This document shows, piece after piece, positions 46,446-55,765 of a stretch of 64,000 bases of DNA. Position numbers and translations under genes: made by a program. A model generated the notes under the pieces. That model was not told the DNA's origin. It ran no database searches and saw only the letters and a program-made list of their open reading frames with translations. The stretch covers positions 62,001 to 126,000 of the forward strand of contig NZ_JAHTMR010000006.1 of assembly GCF_019200975.1 (NCBI RefSeq), read 5' to 3'. The first letter of the stretch is position 1, and each line of letters begins with the position of its first letter. The stretch comes from Pseudomonas sp. PD9R. GTDB lineage: Bacteria > Pseudomonadota > Gammaproteobacteria > Pseudomonadales > Pseudomonadaceae.

Positions 46446-48362
46446 ATGCACGACAACCATTTGAGTCGCCATGCCCAGCAAGTCTTGACCGTCACTCAGG
46501 GGAAAACCCACCTGCACGGTCCCGGCAGCGATCCGTCCATTGCCCGTTCCTGGCTGCGCTGTCTTGAGGACTATCACCTTGATCCGGCGCTGACCATGGC
46601 GCCGACGGTGCTGGAGCATGGTCGCGTCCTCGAAAGCCGCGAACGCCTGCAGCAAGTGCTACAGATCGCCGGCAATGAAATGACCAGCCTGCATCAGCAG
46701 CTTTCCGGGGCTGGCCATGCGGTGTTGCTGACCGACGCTCGTGGCGTGATCCTCAATTGCGTGACCGCACCCACCGAACGGAAGATTTTTGAACGCGCCG
46801 GTCTCTGGCTCGGAGCCGACTGGAGCGAAGCCTGCGAAGGCACCAATGGCATCGGCACGTGCCTGGTGGAGCGCCAGTCGCTGACTATCCATCAGGATGA
46901 GCACTTTCGCGGCCGCCACACCGGCCTGACCTGCTCGGCCAGCCCCGTGTTCGACCCGCACGGCGAGCTGCTGGCGGTGCTCGACGTTTCATCGGCGCGG
47001 CATGAAATGTCGCGGCAGAGCCAGTTCCATACCATGGCGTTGGTCAATCTTTCGGCGAAGATGATCGAGAGCTGTTATTTCCTGCGTTATTTCGACAATC
47101 AATGGTTGCTGCGTTTTCATCTGCAGGCCGAGTCCGTCGGGCTGTTCAGCGAAGGGCTGTTGGCGTTCGACGGGGAAGGGCGGATCTGCGCGGTCAACCA
47201 AAGTGCGCTGAACCTGCTGGGGCATGTTCGCGGTGGGTTGCTGGGTAAACCGGTGGAGGCGTTTTTCGATTGCGCGCTGGATGAACTGCTTGGTCGCGCC
47301 AGCGTCAATGCCAGCGCCAGTTGGCCGCTGCGCACCCGTGACGGGCGCAACCTGTTTGCCGTGTTGCGTGGACAAGCTCGCCGCGCGCCGGTGTCATTGG
47401 CGCCAAGTCCAGTGGTTGAACAGCGTACGCAGTTGTCCGGTATCTGCCTGGGTGATGCCGCGTTGCAGGCGGATTTTCGCAAAGCCCTGCGAGTGTATGA
47501 ACGGGACGTGCCATTGCTGATCAACGGCGAAACCGGTTCGGGTAAGGAAGCCTTCGCCAAAGCCGTACACCACGCCAGTCAGCGGGCCGGCAAAGCCTTC
47601 GTCGCCCTCAACTGTGCGGCTATCCCCGAAAGCCTGATCGAAAGCGAGTTGTTCGGTTATCGCGGCGGCAGTTTCACCGGCGCGCGCAAGGAAGGCATGC
47701 GCGGCAAGTTGCAGCAGGCAGATGGCGGGACCTTGTTCCTCGATGAAATCGGCGATATGCCCTTGGCCTTGCAGACGCGTCTATTGAGGGTGCTGGAAGA
47801 TCGCCAGGTGGTGCCGATTGGCGGCGAGCCGGAGTCGGTCAACGTGCGGATCATCAGCGCCACGCACCGCAATCTGCTGGAGCGGGTTGAGGATGGCAGC
47901 TTCCGTGAAGACTTGTATTACCGACTCAACGGTTTGGAGGTGGCGCTGCCGGCATTGCGCGAGCGCAGTGACAAATCGCAGTTGCTGGACTTTTTACTGG
48001 CCGAAGAGGCAGGCGGGGAAACCGTGCTGATTGACGGGCCGGCACGGCAGGCATTATTGGGCTTTGCCTGGCCGGGCAACGTTCGGCAGTTGCGCAATGT
48101 GCTGCGTACCTTGGCGGCGTTGTGTGAAGGCGGACGGGTCGGCCTGGAAGATTTGCCAGCAATGATTCGCCAGGCCCGGCCGGTAGCTGCGGTGCAGGCC
48201 ATTGAAGAGCCGTCCGAGCATCCGCTGGAAGATGCCGAGCGGCTGGCGCTGTTGAATGCGCTGGAACATACGCGGTGGCATATGACGCATACGGCTGAAC
48301 AGCTGGGTGTGAGTCGTAACACCCTTTATCGGAAACTGCGCAAACACGGGATTGCCCGCTAG
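46446..48362 (+). CDS. eatR: EatR-like sigma-54 activator of ethanolamine use
   Basis: The 638-aa protein has an N-terminal GAF/AcoR-like sensor (CVTAPTERKIFERAGLWLGA, EACEGTNGIGTCLVERQS), a central AAA+ domain and a C-terminal Fis-type HTH (HTAEQLGVSRNTLYRKLRKH). Walker A is GETGSGKEAF (from residue 361), Walker B GGTLFLDEIGDMP. The sigma-54-contacting loop reads GSFTGA (residues 408-413) instead of GAFTGA. It is divergent from exaC, whose promoter is a sigma-54 site, which supports the role. PA4021 (EatR) is the recalled equivalent. Confidence 0.9.
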   Translation: MHDNHLSRHAQQVLTVTQGKTHLHGPGSDPSIARSWLRCLEDYHLDPALTMAPTVLEHGRVLESRERLQQVLQIAGNEMTSLHQQLSGAGHAVLLTDARGVILNCVTAPTERKIFERAGLWLGADWSEACEGTNGIGTCLVERQSLTIHQDEHFRGRHTGLTCSASPVFDPHGELLAVLDVSSARHEMSRQSQFHTMALVNLSAKMIESCYFLRYFDNQWLLRFHLQAESVGLFSEGLLAFDGEGRICAVNQSALNLLGHVRGGLLGKPVEAFFDCALDELLGRASVNASASWPLRTRDGRNLFAVLRGQARRAPVSLAPSPVVEQRTQLSGICLGDAALQADFRKALRVYERDVPLLINGETGSGKEAFAKAVHHASQRAGKAFVALNCAAIPESLIESELFGYRGGSFTGARKEGMRGKLQQADGGTLFLDEIGDMPLALQTRLLRVLEDRQVVPIGGEPESVNVRIISATHRNLLERVEDGSFREDLYYRLNGLEVALPALRERSDKSQLLDFLLAEEAGGETVLIDGPARQALLGFAWPGNVRQLRNVLRTLAALCEGGRVGLEDLPAMIRQARPVAAVQAIEEPSEHPLEDAERLALLNALEHTRWHMTHTAEQLGVSRNTLYRKLRKHGIAR

Positions 48363-48370
48363 GTGAACCG

Positions 48371-48470
48371 GTTCCTGCAGGAGCGAGGCTTGCCCGCGAT
48401 GGCGGCGTCAGGGCCTGCCTGAATGACCGCGTTATCGTTCATCGCGGGCAAGCCTCGCTCCTGCAGGTTC
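48371..48470. repeat. REP-type inverted repeat
   Basis: CCTGCAGGAGCGAGGCTTGC (left) and GCAAGCCTCGCTCCTGCAGG (right) pair perfectly, enclosing ATGGCGGCG and a central loop. It lies between eatR and mpl. Confidence 0.92.
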
Positions 48471-48544
48471 TGCATCAGCCCGAAACAAAGGTGCGATTTT
48501 CCCCTCCCTAAGCTAACCTGCGGCCATGTTTTACGAGGTCGACT

Positions 48545-49894
48545 ATGCACATTCATATTCTTGGTATCTGCGGCACTTTCATGGGTTCGATGGCGGTTCT
48601 GGCCAAAGAGCTGGGCCATCACGTGACGGGCTCCGATGCCAACGTCTATCCGCCGATGAGCACTCAGCTTGAGGCTCAGGGCATTGAGTTGACCCAAGGT
48701 TACGACCCGGCGCAACTGGACCCGGCACCCGATCTGGTGGTGATCGGCAATGCCATGTCGCGTGGTAATCCGGCAGTCGAATACGTATTGAACAAAGGCC
48801 TGCCTTACGTCTCCGGCCCGCAATGGCTGGCCGATCACGTGCTGCAAGGTCGCTGGGTGCTGGCCGTCGCCGGCACTCATGGCAAGACCACGACCAGCAG
48901 CATGCTCGCATGGGTGCTGGAGCACGCAGGCATGAGCCCGGGCTTCCTGATCGGTGGCGTACCGCAGAACTTCTCGGTGTCGGCGCGTCTGGGCGGTACA
49001 CCGTTTTTCGTAATCGAAGCCGATGAATACGACAGCGCATTTTTCGACAAGCGCTCCAAGTTCGTGCACTACGGCCCGCGCACGGCGATCTTGAACAACC
49101 TGGAGTTCGATCACGCCGATATCTTCCCCGATCTGCCAGCCATCGAACGGCAGTTCCACCACTTGGTACGGACTATCCCGAGCGAAGGCCTGGTGATTCA
49201 CCCGACCACCGAACCCGCGTTGCAGCGCGTGATCGAGATGGGCTGCTGGACTCCGGTGCAAACCACCGGCGCCGGCGGTCAATGGCAGGTCAAACTGCAC
49301 AGTGAAGATGGCTCGAAGTTCGAGGTGATGTTCGAAGGTGTTTCCCAGGGCGTGGTCGAGTGGGACATGACCGGCCAGCACAACGTCGCCAACGCACTGG
49401 CTACCTTGGCCGCCGCACGTCACGTCGGTGTGGTGCCGTCCATGGGCATCGCCGCGTTGAGCGCGTTCAAGAGCGTGAAGCGCCGGATGGAGAAAGTCGC
49501 GGAAGTGCGTGGCATCACTATTTATGACGATTTCGCTCACCACCCGACCGCCATCGCCACCACACTCGACGGCCTGCGCAAGCGCATTGGCGATGCACCG
49601 TTGATCGCGATCATCGAACCGCGCTCCAACTCCATGAAACTTGGCGCTCATCGCGATGGTTTGCCGGAAAGCGTGGTCGATGCCGATCAGGTGATTTGGT
49701 ATGCACCGGCCAACCTCGGCTGGGATCTGGGCGCTACCGCGGCGCTATGCACCGTGCCGTCGATTGTCAGCGATTCGCTGGAAGGCATCATTGAACGCGT
49801 GAAAAGTCAGGCTCAGCCCGGCACACATGTGGTGATCATGAGCAACGGCGGCTTCGGCGGCCTGCACGGCAAACTCGCCGAGGCGCTCAAATGA
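48545..49894 (+). CDS. mpl: Mpl, murein tripeptide ligase
   Basis: The 449-aa ligase recycles cell-wall tripeptide by joining it to UDP-N-acetylmuramate. It starts [20 protein letters not shown] and has the Mur-ligase ATP site [52 protein letters not shown] and [18 protein letters not shown] near the C-terminus. Length and motifs are complete. It overlaps ubiX by 4 bp. Confidence 0.97.
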   Translation: MHIHILGICGTFMGSMAVLAKELGHHVTGSDANVYPPMSTQLEAQGIELTQGYDPAQLDPAPDLVVIGNAMSRGNPAVEYVLNKGLPYVSGPQWLADHVLQGRWVLAVAGTHGKTTTSSMLAWVLEHAGMSPGFLIGGVPQNFSVSARLGGTPFFVIEADEYDSAFFDKRSKFVHYGPRTAILNNLEFDHADIFPDLPAIERQFHHLVRTIPSEGLVIHPTTEPALQRVIEMGCWTPVQTTGAGGQWQVKLHSEDGSKFEVMFEGVSQGVVEWDMTGQHNVANALATLAAARHVGVVPSMGIAALSAFKSVKRRMEKVAEVRGITIYDDFAHHPTAIATTLDGLRKRIGDAPLIAIIEPRSNSMKLGAHRDGLPESVVDADQVIWYAPANLGWDLGATAALCTVPSIVSDSLEGIIERVKSQAQPGTHVVIMSNGGFGGLHGKLAEALK

Positions 49895-50523
49895 ACAACG
49901 GCCCGGACCGCATTACGCTGGCGATGACTGGCGCTTCCGGCGCTCAGTACGGGTTGCGCCTGCTCGACTGCCTGGTGCGCGAAGACCGTGAAGTGCACTT
50001 CTTGATTTCCAAGGCGGCGCAACTGGTAATGGCCACCGAAACTGACGTCACGCTGCCGGCCAAACCGCAGATGATGCAGGCCTTCCTCACGGAATACACC
50101 GGCGCTGCTGCCGGGCAGATTCGTGTGTACGGCAAGGAGGACTGGATGTCACCGGTAGCCTCGGGCTCTGGTTCGCCCGCCGCGATGGTGGTGGTGCCAT
50201 GCTCCACGGGCACCTTGTCGGCGATTGCGACGGGGGCTTGCAACAACCTGATCGAGCGCGCCGCCGACGTGACGTTGAAGGAGCGCCGCCAGCTGATTCT
50301 GGTGCCGCGTGAAGCGCCGTATTCGAGCATTCACCTGGAAAACATGCTCAAGCTGTCGAACATGGGTGTGACAATTCTGCCGGCATCGCCAGGTTTCTAT
50401 CATCAGCCGCAAACCATTGACGACCTGATCGACTTCGTCGTCGCGCGGATTCTCAACCTGCTGAACATTCCGCAAGACATGCTGCCGCGTTGGGGCGAAC
50501 ACCATCTGACCAGCGATGAATAA
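49891..50523 (+). CDS. ubiX: UbiX, flavin prenyltransferase
   Basis: The 210-aa enzyme makes the prenylated FMN cofactor used by UbiD in ubiquinone synthesis. The start ATG overlaps the mpl stop. Landmarks: [20 protein letters not shown] at the N-terminus, [20 protein letters not shown] and [20 protein letters not shown] with the terminal [20 protein letters not shown]. The whole family length is present. It overlaps the lipoprotein gene by 8 bp. Confidence 0.97.
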   Translation: MNNGPDRITLAMTGASGAQYGLRLLDCLVREDREVHFLISKAAQLVMATETDVTLPAKPQMMQAFLTEYTGAAAGQIRVYGKEDWMSPVASGSGSPAAMVVVPCSTGTLSAIATGACNNLIERAADVTLKERRQLILVPREAPYSSIHLENMLKLSNMGVTILPASPGFYHQPQTIDDLIDFVVARILNLLNIPQDMLPRWGEHHLTSDE

Positions 50524-50800
50524 GCTGCTGACGATTCTGCTGGCCTTGCAGCTGGCAGGGTGCGCGACTGCGCGCACCTTGGATGCCGCCAAACCCGGAG
50601 CGCCGGTGGTGTACTCGGGAACACGGCTGGATCTGTACGCGATGAACGGTGGTTGCTGTGCCAAGGACCGTTTCGGTGCCGAAGCGCCAGGCTATCCTGG
50701 CGTCGACCTGCCGGCCAGCGCGCTGCTTGATACGCTGCTTTTGCCGTTGTCGGTGCTGACGGTGTTGGGGGTGAATTTTCAGGCGACGGGTGGTTTGTAA
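50516..50800 (+). CDS. YceK/YidQ-family lipoprotein
   Basis: The 94-aa precursor has a lipobox LAGC at residues 13-16 ([20 protein letters not shown]), a short conserved domain ([35 protein letters not shown]) and a hydrophobic end ([15 protein letters not shown]). These are the YceK/YidQ marks; the role is not known. It overlaps ubiX by 8 bp. A REP repeat follows the stop. Confidence 0.85.
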   Translation: MNKLLTILLALQLAGCATARTLDAAKPGAPVVYSGTRLDLYAMNGGCCAKDRFGAEAPGYPGVDLPASALLDTLLLPLSVLTVLGVNFQATGGL

Positions 50801-50879
50801 AAATCAAAAGATCGCAGCCGGCGGCAGTTCCTACAAGGAATCATGTAGGAGCTGCCGCCGGCTGCGATCTTTTGATCTT
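50801..50879. repeat. REP-type inverted repeat
   Basis: AAATCAAAAGATCGCAGCCG (left) pairs with CGGCTGCGATCTTTTGATCT (right); the central GGCGGCAGTTCCTACA and TGTAGGAGCTGCCGCC also pair with one mismatch. It separates two convergent genes. Confidence 0.92.
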
Positions 50880-51519
50880 ATTTGCCCAGTTTCCTCAGCT
50901 CATCCGACTCGACAATCCGCACCCCATCCTGTTCTTCCAGCGCCAATCGCCACATGGCGCGGGCCATTTGGCAAGCTTCGATGCCATGGTACTTGCCGGG
51001 GATCAAGCGTGACAGCGGACCGGCGACTTTCTCCGCCAAGCGTGGCTCGATGCGTTCGCCCAGCAGCAACGAGGGCCGGCAAATGGTCAGTTGCGGCCAG
51101 TCCTGGGCCCGCAATGCGTGTTCCATCTCGCCTTTGACCCGGTTGTAGAAAATCGGCGATCTGCGATCAGCCCCTAAGGCGCTGATCACGATCAGGTGCC
51201 GGGCGCCCATCTCCCGGGCACGTTTGGCGAAGGCCACCACCATGTCCAGGTCCACCGCGCGAAACGCCTCTTCCGAGCCCGCCTGCTTGATGGTGGTGCC
51301 CAGGCAGCAGTAGGCGATGTCGACGCGGCCGTTCAACTGCGGCAGAAATACCGTCGGGTCGCCGACCGGGTTTTCGAGGTGGGGATGCTTGACCAGTGGC
51401 CGGCGTGAGGGTGCCAGAACCCGCGTAATCGTTGGCTCATTGAGCAAACGGTCGAGCAGATGTTCACCGGTCAAACCGGTGGCTCCGGCAAGCAGTACGT
51501 GCTGTGGCGTCAAGTACAT
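50878..51519 (-). CDS. NAD(P)H-binding oxidoreductase (SDR-like, PA4017-type)
   Basis: The 213-aa protein has a Rossmann start [20 protein letters not shown] and the segments [36 protein letters not shown] and [20 protein letters not shown]. The YNRVK is the catalytic YxxxK. It resembles NAD-binding atypical SDRs such as YbjT/HTATIP2. Substrate and pathway are unknown. Confidence 0.85.
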   Translation of the reverse strand: MYLTPQHVLLAGATGLTGEHLLDRLLNEPTITRVLAPSRRPLVKHPHLENPVGDPTVFLPQLNGRVDIAYCCLGTTIKQAGSEEAFRAVDLDMVVAFAKRAREMGARHLIVISALGADRRSPIFYNRVKGEMEHALRAQDWPQLTICRPSLLLGERIEPRLAEKVAGPLSRLIPGKYHGIEACQMARAMWRLALEEQDGVRIVESDELRKLGK

Positions 51520-51546
51520 AGTGTTTCTCCCTTGATACTCATCAGC

Positions 51547-53265
51547 TTAGTTGCTCTTTGCATCCTTGCTGTCAATGGAGACACTTTGTAGTGCTTTGCG
51601 TGCCTGTTGTTTGCGCAACAATTGCCAGTGCGAGAGGACGGTTTTCGGTGCCCAGATCTGTGGCTCGGAGGCTTCGAAGCCATCCGCCAGTTCACGTTCG
51701 GCGACGGTGGCCTTGGCCAGCTTGAAGGCTTGCTCCAGATCATCGGTCTGGTTCAGGGCCTGAGCGAACAGAGCGTCGCCGAAGTAGGTGAAGTTGGCTT
51801 CTTCCGAACAGCCGAAGGACACACGGTCGGCCCGCGAGGCGGTCATGATCAGGGTGCGTTCGTCCTTGAGGGCGGGGATGAAGCCGCCGGAGTAGCAGGA
51901 CGAAATCACGATGATTTTGTCGCGGTTTTTCAGTGGGGCAAGAACGGCGGCCAGTTCGTCGGCCGGCAGATCGGCCAGTTCCATGCGCGGCTGGTCGAGC
52001 ACCAGTTCGTGTTCGCTGGTGCCATGGCTGGTCAGGTAGATGAAGATCAGGTCTTCCGGACCGCTGCGCTCGGCCAGGGTCAGGGCTGCGCGACGCAGGT
52101 TTTCCCGGGTGGCCATTGGTCGGTCGGCGAGGTGGTCGCGATGGTTCACCAGGCGGATCTGACCAAAGGCGCCGAAGCGGCTGGTTAGCATGTTGGCGAC
52201 GTAGTCGGATTCGCGCAAGAACACGCTCTGCTTGCCGTCGCCGCCAAGGGTCAAGGTGTACAGCTCCACCGCCGGAGTCGAGGCGGGGACGTTGCTCAGC
52301 GCGTCCTCCAGCAAGCGGCCTTGGGCCAGCAAGCCAAGTTCGAGGGGGTCAGGCAGCAACTTGCCATCGGCGTCGCGCACGCGCTGGCCGTTGACCCACG
52401 TACCGCTTTGCACTGTGCCGTCAGTCAACACCAGGGTGCCGCGACCGGAATAGCTGTCGCTGTCGAATTGGCCGATGTAGAAACTGCCGTCAGCCAGGTT
52501 CAAGCGCCCTTGGCCGGCGAAGCGCCAGTCGCTGAATTGGCCGATGTAATGGCTGCCGTCGGCGCCGATCAATTCGCCCTTGCCGTTCAGCGAGCCTTCC
52601 TTGAATTGACCGAGCCAGACATCGCCGTCGGCATTTTCGTAGCGACCCTTGCCGTGCAGTTGGTTGTTCTTGAAACCGCCGACATAGATGTCGCCATCGG
52701 CACTGTTGAATGTCCCGTTGCCTTCCAGTTGACCGTCGACGAAGTGCCCGGTGAACTGATTGCCGTTGCCGTCGCTGCGCTGGCCTTCGCCATTAGGCTT
52801 GCCATGGGCGAACTGGCCTTGATAGGCGCTGCCGTCTTCGAGTTCCAGACGGCCGAGCCCTGAATATTGATCGGCCTTGAATTCGCCGCGGTAGGTCATG
52901 CCGTTTTCTTTGAGCGTGCCTTCGCCATCGCGGCGACCGAGTTTGAAACCACCGGTATAGCTGCTGCCGTTGGTGGTAAGGCTGCCCTGGCCATCGAACA
53001 GCCCCTGATTGAAAGGCCCGCGATAGACTTCGCCGTTACTGCCGTGCCATTCGCCCTGGCCATGCCATTGGCCTTTGTCGAATTGACCGGCATACCAGCT
53101 GCCGTTCGGGTAATCGATGCGGCCCTGGCCTTGCAACAGTCCATTGACCAGATCACCACGGTAGCGTCCGCCATCCGGCAGGCGGGCGTCAGGGGGCAGC
53201 GGCGATTCGCCGTCGCCGCAAGCGGTGAGCATCAGGGTCAAGGCAAGGAGTGCAAGTGAGCGCAT
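51547..53265 (-). CDS. Lipoprotein with MORN repeats and a caspase-like (C13) peptidase domain
   Basis: The 572-aa precursor has a lipobox LTAC at residues 13-16 (MRSLALLALTLMLTACGDGE). Residues about 32-300 hold 11-12 MORN repeats of 22-23 residues, each with the pattern G-x-x-Y-x-G-x-F-x-x-G. Then a C13/caspase-fold peptidase follows, with the His in YLTSHGTSEHEL and Cys in VISSCYSGGFIPA. PA4016 is a recalled equivalent. The predicted place is the envelope, the target unknown; MORN repeats often bind lipids or proteins. Confidence 0.88.
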   Translation of the reverse strand: MRSLALLALTLMLTACGDGESPLPPDARLPDGGRYRGDLVNGLLQGQGRIDYPNGSWYAGQFDKGQWHGQGEWHGSNGEVYRGPFNQGLFDGQGSLTTNGSSYTGGFKLGRRDGEGTLKENGMTYRGEFKADQYSGLGRLELEDGSAYQGQFAHGKPNGEGQRSDGNGNQFTGHFVDGQLEGNGTFNSADGDIYVGGFKNNQLHGKGRYENADGDVWLGQFKEGSLNGKGELIGADGSHYIGQFSDWRFAGQGRLNLADGSFYIGQFDSDSYSGRGTLVLTDGTVQSGTWVNGQRVRDADGKLLPDPLELGLLAQGRLLEDALSNVPASTPAVELYTLTLGGDGKQSVFLRESDYVANMLTSRFGAFGQIRLVNHRDHLADRPMATRENLRRAALTLAERSGPEDLIFIYLTSHGTSEHELVLDQPRMELADLPADELAAVLAPLKNRDKIIVISSCYSGGFIPALKDERTLIMTASRADRVSFGCSEEANFTYFGDALFAQALNQTDDLEQAFKLAKATVAERELADGFEASEPQIWAPKTVLSHWQLLRKQQARKALQSVSIDSKDAKSN

Positions 53266-53379
53266 AGCGGGATCCGGGCAATTAGGCGACCGAGTATGCC
53301 GCAGCTATGTGTCCTTATATAGCTGGAAGAAAATAAGCAGGTGCGAAACAGCATGAGCTGTTTCGCAATCGGGCGGGTA

Positions 53380-53835
53380 TCAGACGAAGCAGAGTGACAA
53401 CGGTTCGGCGATGTACGCCGGTTTGTCCGACCCTTCGATTTCCAGTGTGGCAGTGGCCTTGAGCAGCCATTGGCCGGGTTTCTTCTCGGTGACTTCGGTC
53501 AGATCGACCTTGAGGCGCACTTTCGAATTGACTTTGACCGGCTGAATGAAGCGCACGCTATCGAGGCCATAATTGACCACCATCTTCAAGCCTTCGGGCA
53601 TGACGAGGATGTCTTCCATCAGTTTCGGAATGAGCGACAGCGACAGGAAACCGTGGGCGATGGTGCTGCCGAAAGGCGTTTGCGCGGCTTTGACCGGGTC
53701 GACGTGGATGAACTGATAATCCCCTGTGGCTTCGGCGAACAGGTTGATGCGCTCCTGATCGATGGTGAGCCATTCGGAACGTCCGAGTTCCTTGCCGACA
53801 TAATCATTGAGCTCTGCAACTGGAACATAGGGCAT
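53380..53835 (-). CDS. MaoC-family dehydratase
   Basis: The ATG at 53835 (MPYVPVAELNDYVGKELGRS) is chosen because AAGGAG lies 7 bases upstream; the frame goes on to 53904. The 151-aa hot-dog-fold protein has the hydratase site ATGDYQFIHVDPVKAAQTPF, in which Asp and His are catalytic, and STIAHGFLSLSLIP. It probably hydrates an enoyl-CoA or enoyl-ACP. The neighbours do not tell the pathway. Confidence 0.92.
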   Translation of the reverse strand: MPYVPVAELNDYVGKELGRSEWLTIDQERINLFAEATGDYQFIHVDPVKAAQTPFGSTIAHGFLSLSLIPKLMEDILVMPEGLKMVVNYGLDSVRFIQPVKVNSKVRLKVDLTEVTEKKPGQWLLKATATLEIEGSDKPAYIAEPLSLCFV

Positions 53836-53980
53836 TGAGACTCTCCTTGGGTTCATCGGTTTTATAGTTTTGAGGTGGGGGGATTTGACCTCCCGGATTA
53901 CCACTTTAGATCAACATGGCAAATTGCTCAGGTCAACTGACCATGCTTTTGGCGAATGCCGGTGTATAGGGCAGCATGCT

Positions 53981-53986
53981 TATAAT
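53981..53986 (+). promoter_or_regulatory. Sigma-70 -10 element of the cidA/lrgA gene
   Basis: A perfect TATAAT, preceded by TGCT, lies 45 bases before the ATG at 54032. No strong -35 is seen. Confidence 0.45.
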
Positions 53987-54031
53987 GCCCGGCCCGCCAT
54001 TGCGGGTGACGGGTTTTGCGGGAGATGAAAG

Positions 54032-54397
54032 ATGCTGTTACGTGGCCTGACCTGGCTGGTGCTGTTCCAATTGCTCGGCACCGCGATCAACCATTTGTTT
54101 TTGCCGATCCTGCCGGGGCCGATTGTCGGCCTGCTGCTGTTGCTGGTGTTTTTGATCAGTCGCGGCCAGGTTGGTGAGCCGCTGAACCTGGCGGCCAGCA
54201 GCCTGCTGCGTTACCTACCCTTGCTGTTGGTGCCGCCGGCCGTGGGGGTGATGGTTTATGCCAAAGACATTGCTGCGGATTTCTGGGCCATCACCGGCTC
54301 GCTGGTGTTGTCGTTGCTGCTGTCCATGGCGTTCGCGGGTGTGCTGATGCAGCGCCTGATCAAGCGTCACACGCATCATCCCGAGGACGGCCAATGA
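54032..54397 (+). CDS. CidA/LrgA-family membrane protein
   Basis: The 121-aa protein has four membrane segments (LTWLVLFQLLGTAIN, LPGPIVGLLLLLVFLIS, LPLLLVPPAVGVMVY, FWAITGSLVLSLLLSMAFA) and the CidA/LrgA signature LPGPIVGLLLLLV with LLVPPAVGVM. Such holin-like proteins affect lysis and carbon overflow transport with the LrgB partner, encoded next. GGGAG stands before the ATG. The two genes overlap by 4 bp. Confidence 0.92.
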   Translation: MLLRGLTWLVLFQLLGTAINHLFLPILPGPIVGLLLLLVFLISRGQVGEPLNLAASSLLRYLPLLLVPPAVGVMVYAKDIAADFWAITGSLVLSLLLSMAFAGVLMQRLIKRHTHHPEDGQ

Positions 54398-55110
54398 TCC
54401 TCGACTGGCAGGGCGCGTGGACCTCCGTGATTCATCATCCATTGTTTGGCATCGGTATTACCCTTGGTGCCTATCAGCTGGTGTTGGCGGCGTTCGAGAA
54501 AACCCGCTGGATCTTTTTGCAGCCGGTGCTGGTCTCCATGTTGCTAGTGATTGGTGTGTTGCTGGGTTGCGGGCTGACCTATGCCGAGTATCGCAAGAGC
54601 ACCGAGATCCTGAGCATCCTCCTGGGCCCGGCGACAGTCGCACTGGCGGTGCCGCTTTATCTCAACCTGCGGCGGATTCGGCAGTTGTTCTGGCCGATAT
54701 TTACTACGCTGGTGATAGGCGGGGTGGTGGCCACGGGTATGGGCGTGCTGCTGGGGTGGTGGTTCGGCGCCGAGCACATGATTCTGATGACCATGGCGCC
54801 GAAGTCGGTAACCTCGCCGATTGCGATGTTGGTGGCCGAGCAGATTGGTGGCGTCGCGGCGCTGGCTGCGGTATTCGTGTTGATTACGGGTGTGATCGGG
54901 GCGATCTTCGGTCCGAGCCTGTTGACCCGGCTCGGTGTTCACAGTCCCGAGGCGCGCGGCATGGCACTGGGCATGACCGCCCATGCGGTCGGCACGGCAG
55001 TGGCGATGCAGGAAAATGAAGAGTGCGGCGCCTTTGCGGCGCTGGCGATGAGTTTGATGGGCGTGGCCACGGCAGTTTTCCTGCCGCTGGCGGTGTCGAT
55101 GGTGGTGTAA
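54394..55110 (+). CDS. CidB/LrgB-family membrane protein
   Basis: The 238-aa protein has about seven membrane segments and LrgB landmarks: LLGPATVALAVPLYLNLRRI, MTMAPKSVTSPIAMLVAEQI, GGVAALAAVFVLITGVIGAI and HAVGTAVAMQENEECGAFAA. It forms a two-gene operon with the CidA-type protein. Substrates are small organic acids in related systems. Confidence 0.93.
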   Translation: MILDWQGAWTSVIHHPLFGIGITLGAYQLVLAAFEKTRWIFLQPVLVSMLLVIGVLLGCGLTYAEYRKSTEILSILLGPATVALAVPLYLNLRRIRQLFWPIFTTLVIGGVVATGMGVLLGWWFGAEHMILMTMAPKSVTSPIAMLVAEQIGGVAALAAVFVLITGVIGAIFGPSLLTRLGVHSPEARGMALGMTAHAVGTAVAMQENEECGAFAALAMSLMGVATAVFLPLAVSMVV

Positions 55111-55121
55111 AGGAAATGTCT

Positions 55122-55712
55122 ATGAGTCTGCCGCTTTTTCCGCTGAATACGGTGCTGTTCCCTGGCTGCATCCTCGACTTGCAGATTTTCGAGGCGCGTT
55201 ACCTGGACATGATCGGTCGCTGCATGAAACAGGACGGCGGCTTCGGCGTGGTGTGCATTCTCGACGGCGAAGAAGTCGGCATCGCCCCGGCAGGTTACGC
55301 GTTGGTCGGGTGCGAGGCGCGGATCACTGATTTCAAGACGCAGGAAAACGGCTTGCTGGGCATTCGGGTCGAAGGAGGACGGCGGTTTAATGTCTTGAGC
55401 ACTGACGTGCAGCGCGACCAGTTGATTCTCGCGGAAGTCGAGTGGCTGGAAGACGAGCCAGAACAACCGCTACAGGATGAGGACGCCGATCTGGTGGCTT
55501 TGCTCAATGCCTTGGCGGAACACCCGATGGTTGAAGCGCTGAACATGGGCACCGAAGCGACCGGGCAACAGTCGCTGGCCAATCAGCTGGCGTATCTGTT
55601 GCCGTTTGCGGAAGTAGACAAGATTGACTTGCTGCAACTCGATGATCCACAGCAACGGCTGGATGCGATTCAGGCGTTGCTGGATGAGTTGCAGGGTGAG
55701 TTATTTGCCTGA
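55122..55712 (+). CDS. Lon N-terminal-domain protein (LAN/PUA-like)
   Basis: The ATG at 55122 (MSLPLFPLNTVLFPGCIL) is chosen because AGGA lies 7 bases upstream; the ATG at 55116 lies too close to it. The 196-aa protein consists only of the Lon substrate-binding domain: LPLFPLNTVLFPG, FEARYLDMIGRCM, GRRFNVLSTDVQRDQLILAE and a helical tail (LLPFAEVDKIDLLQLDDPQQ, RLDAIQALLDEL). There is no ATPase or protease part. PA4012 is the recalled equivalent. Confidence 0.9.
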   Translation: MSLPLFPLNTVLFPGCILDLQIFEARYLDMIGRCMKQDGGFGVVCILDGEEVGIAPAGYALVGCEARITDFKTQENGLLGIRVEGGRRFNVLSTDVQRDQLILAEVEWLEDEPEQPLQDEDADLVALLNALAEHPMVEALNMGTEATGQQSLANQLAYLLPFAEVDKIDLLQLDDPQQRLDAIQALLDELQGELFA

Positions 55713-55716
55713 CGGC

Positions 55717-55760
55717 TAAAAGATCGCAGCCTATGGAGTTGCCGCAGGCTGCGATCTTTT
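55717..55760. repeat. Short REP-type inverted repeat
   Basis: AAAAGATCGCAGCC (55718-55731) pairs with GGCTGCGATCTTTT (55747-55760) around a 15-base loop, a shortened copy of the common repeat. It lies between convergent genes and ends with a T-run. Confidence 0.85.
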
Positions 55761-55765
55761 GATCT

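Noticed and set aside
55122..55712. Full Lon protease
   Set aside because: Only the N-terminal substrate-binding domain is encoded; no AAA or Ser-Lys protease part follows.
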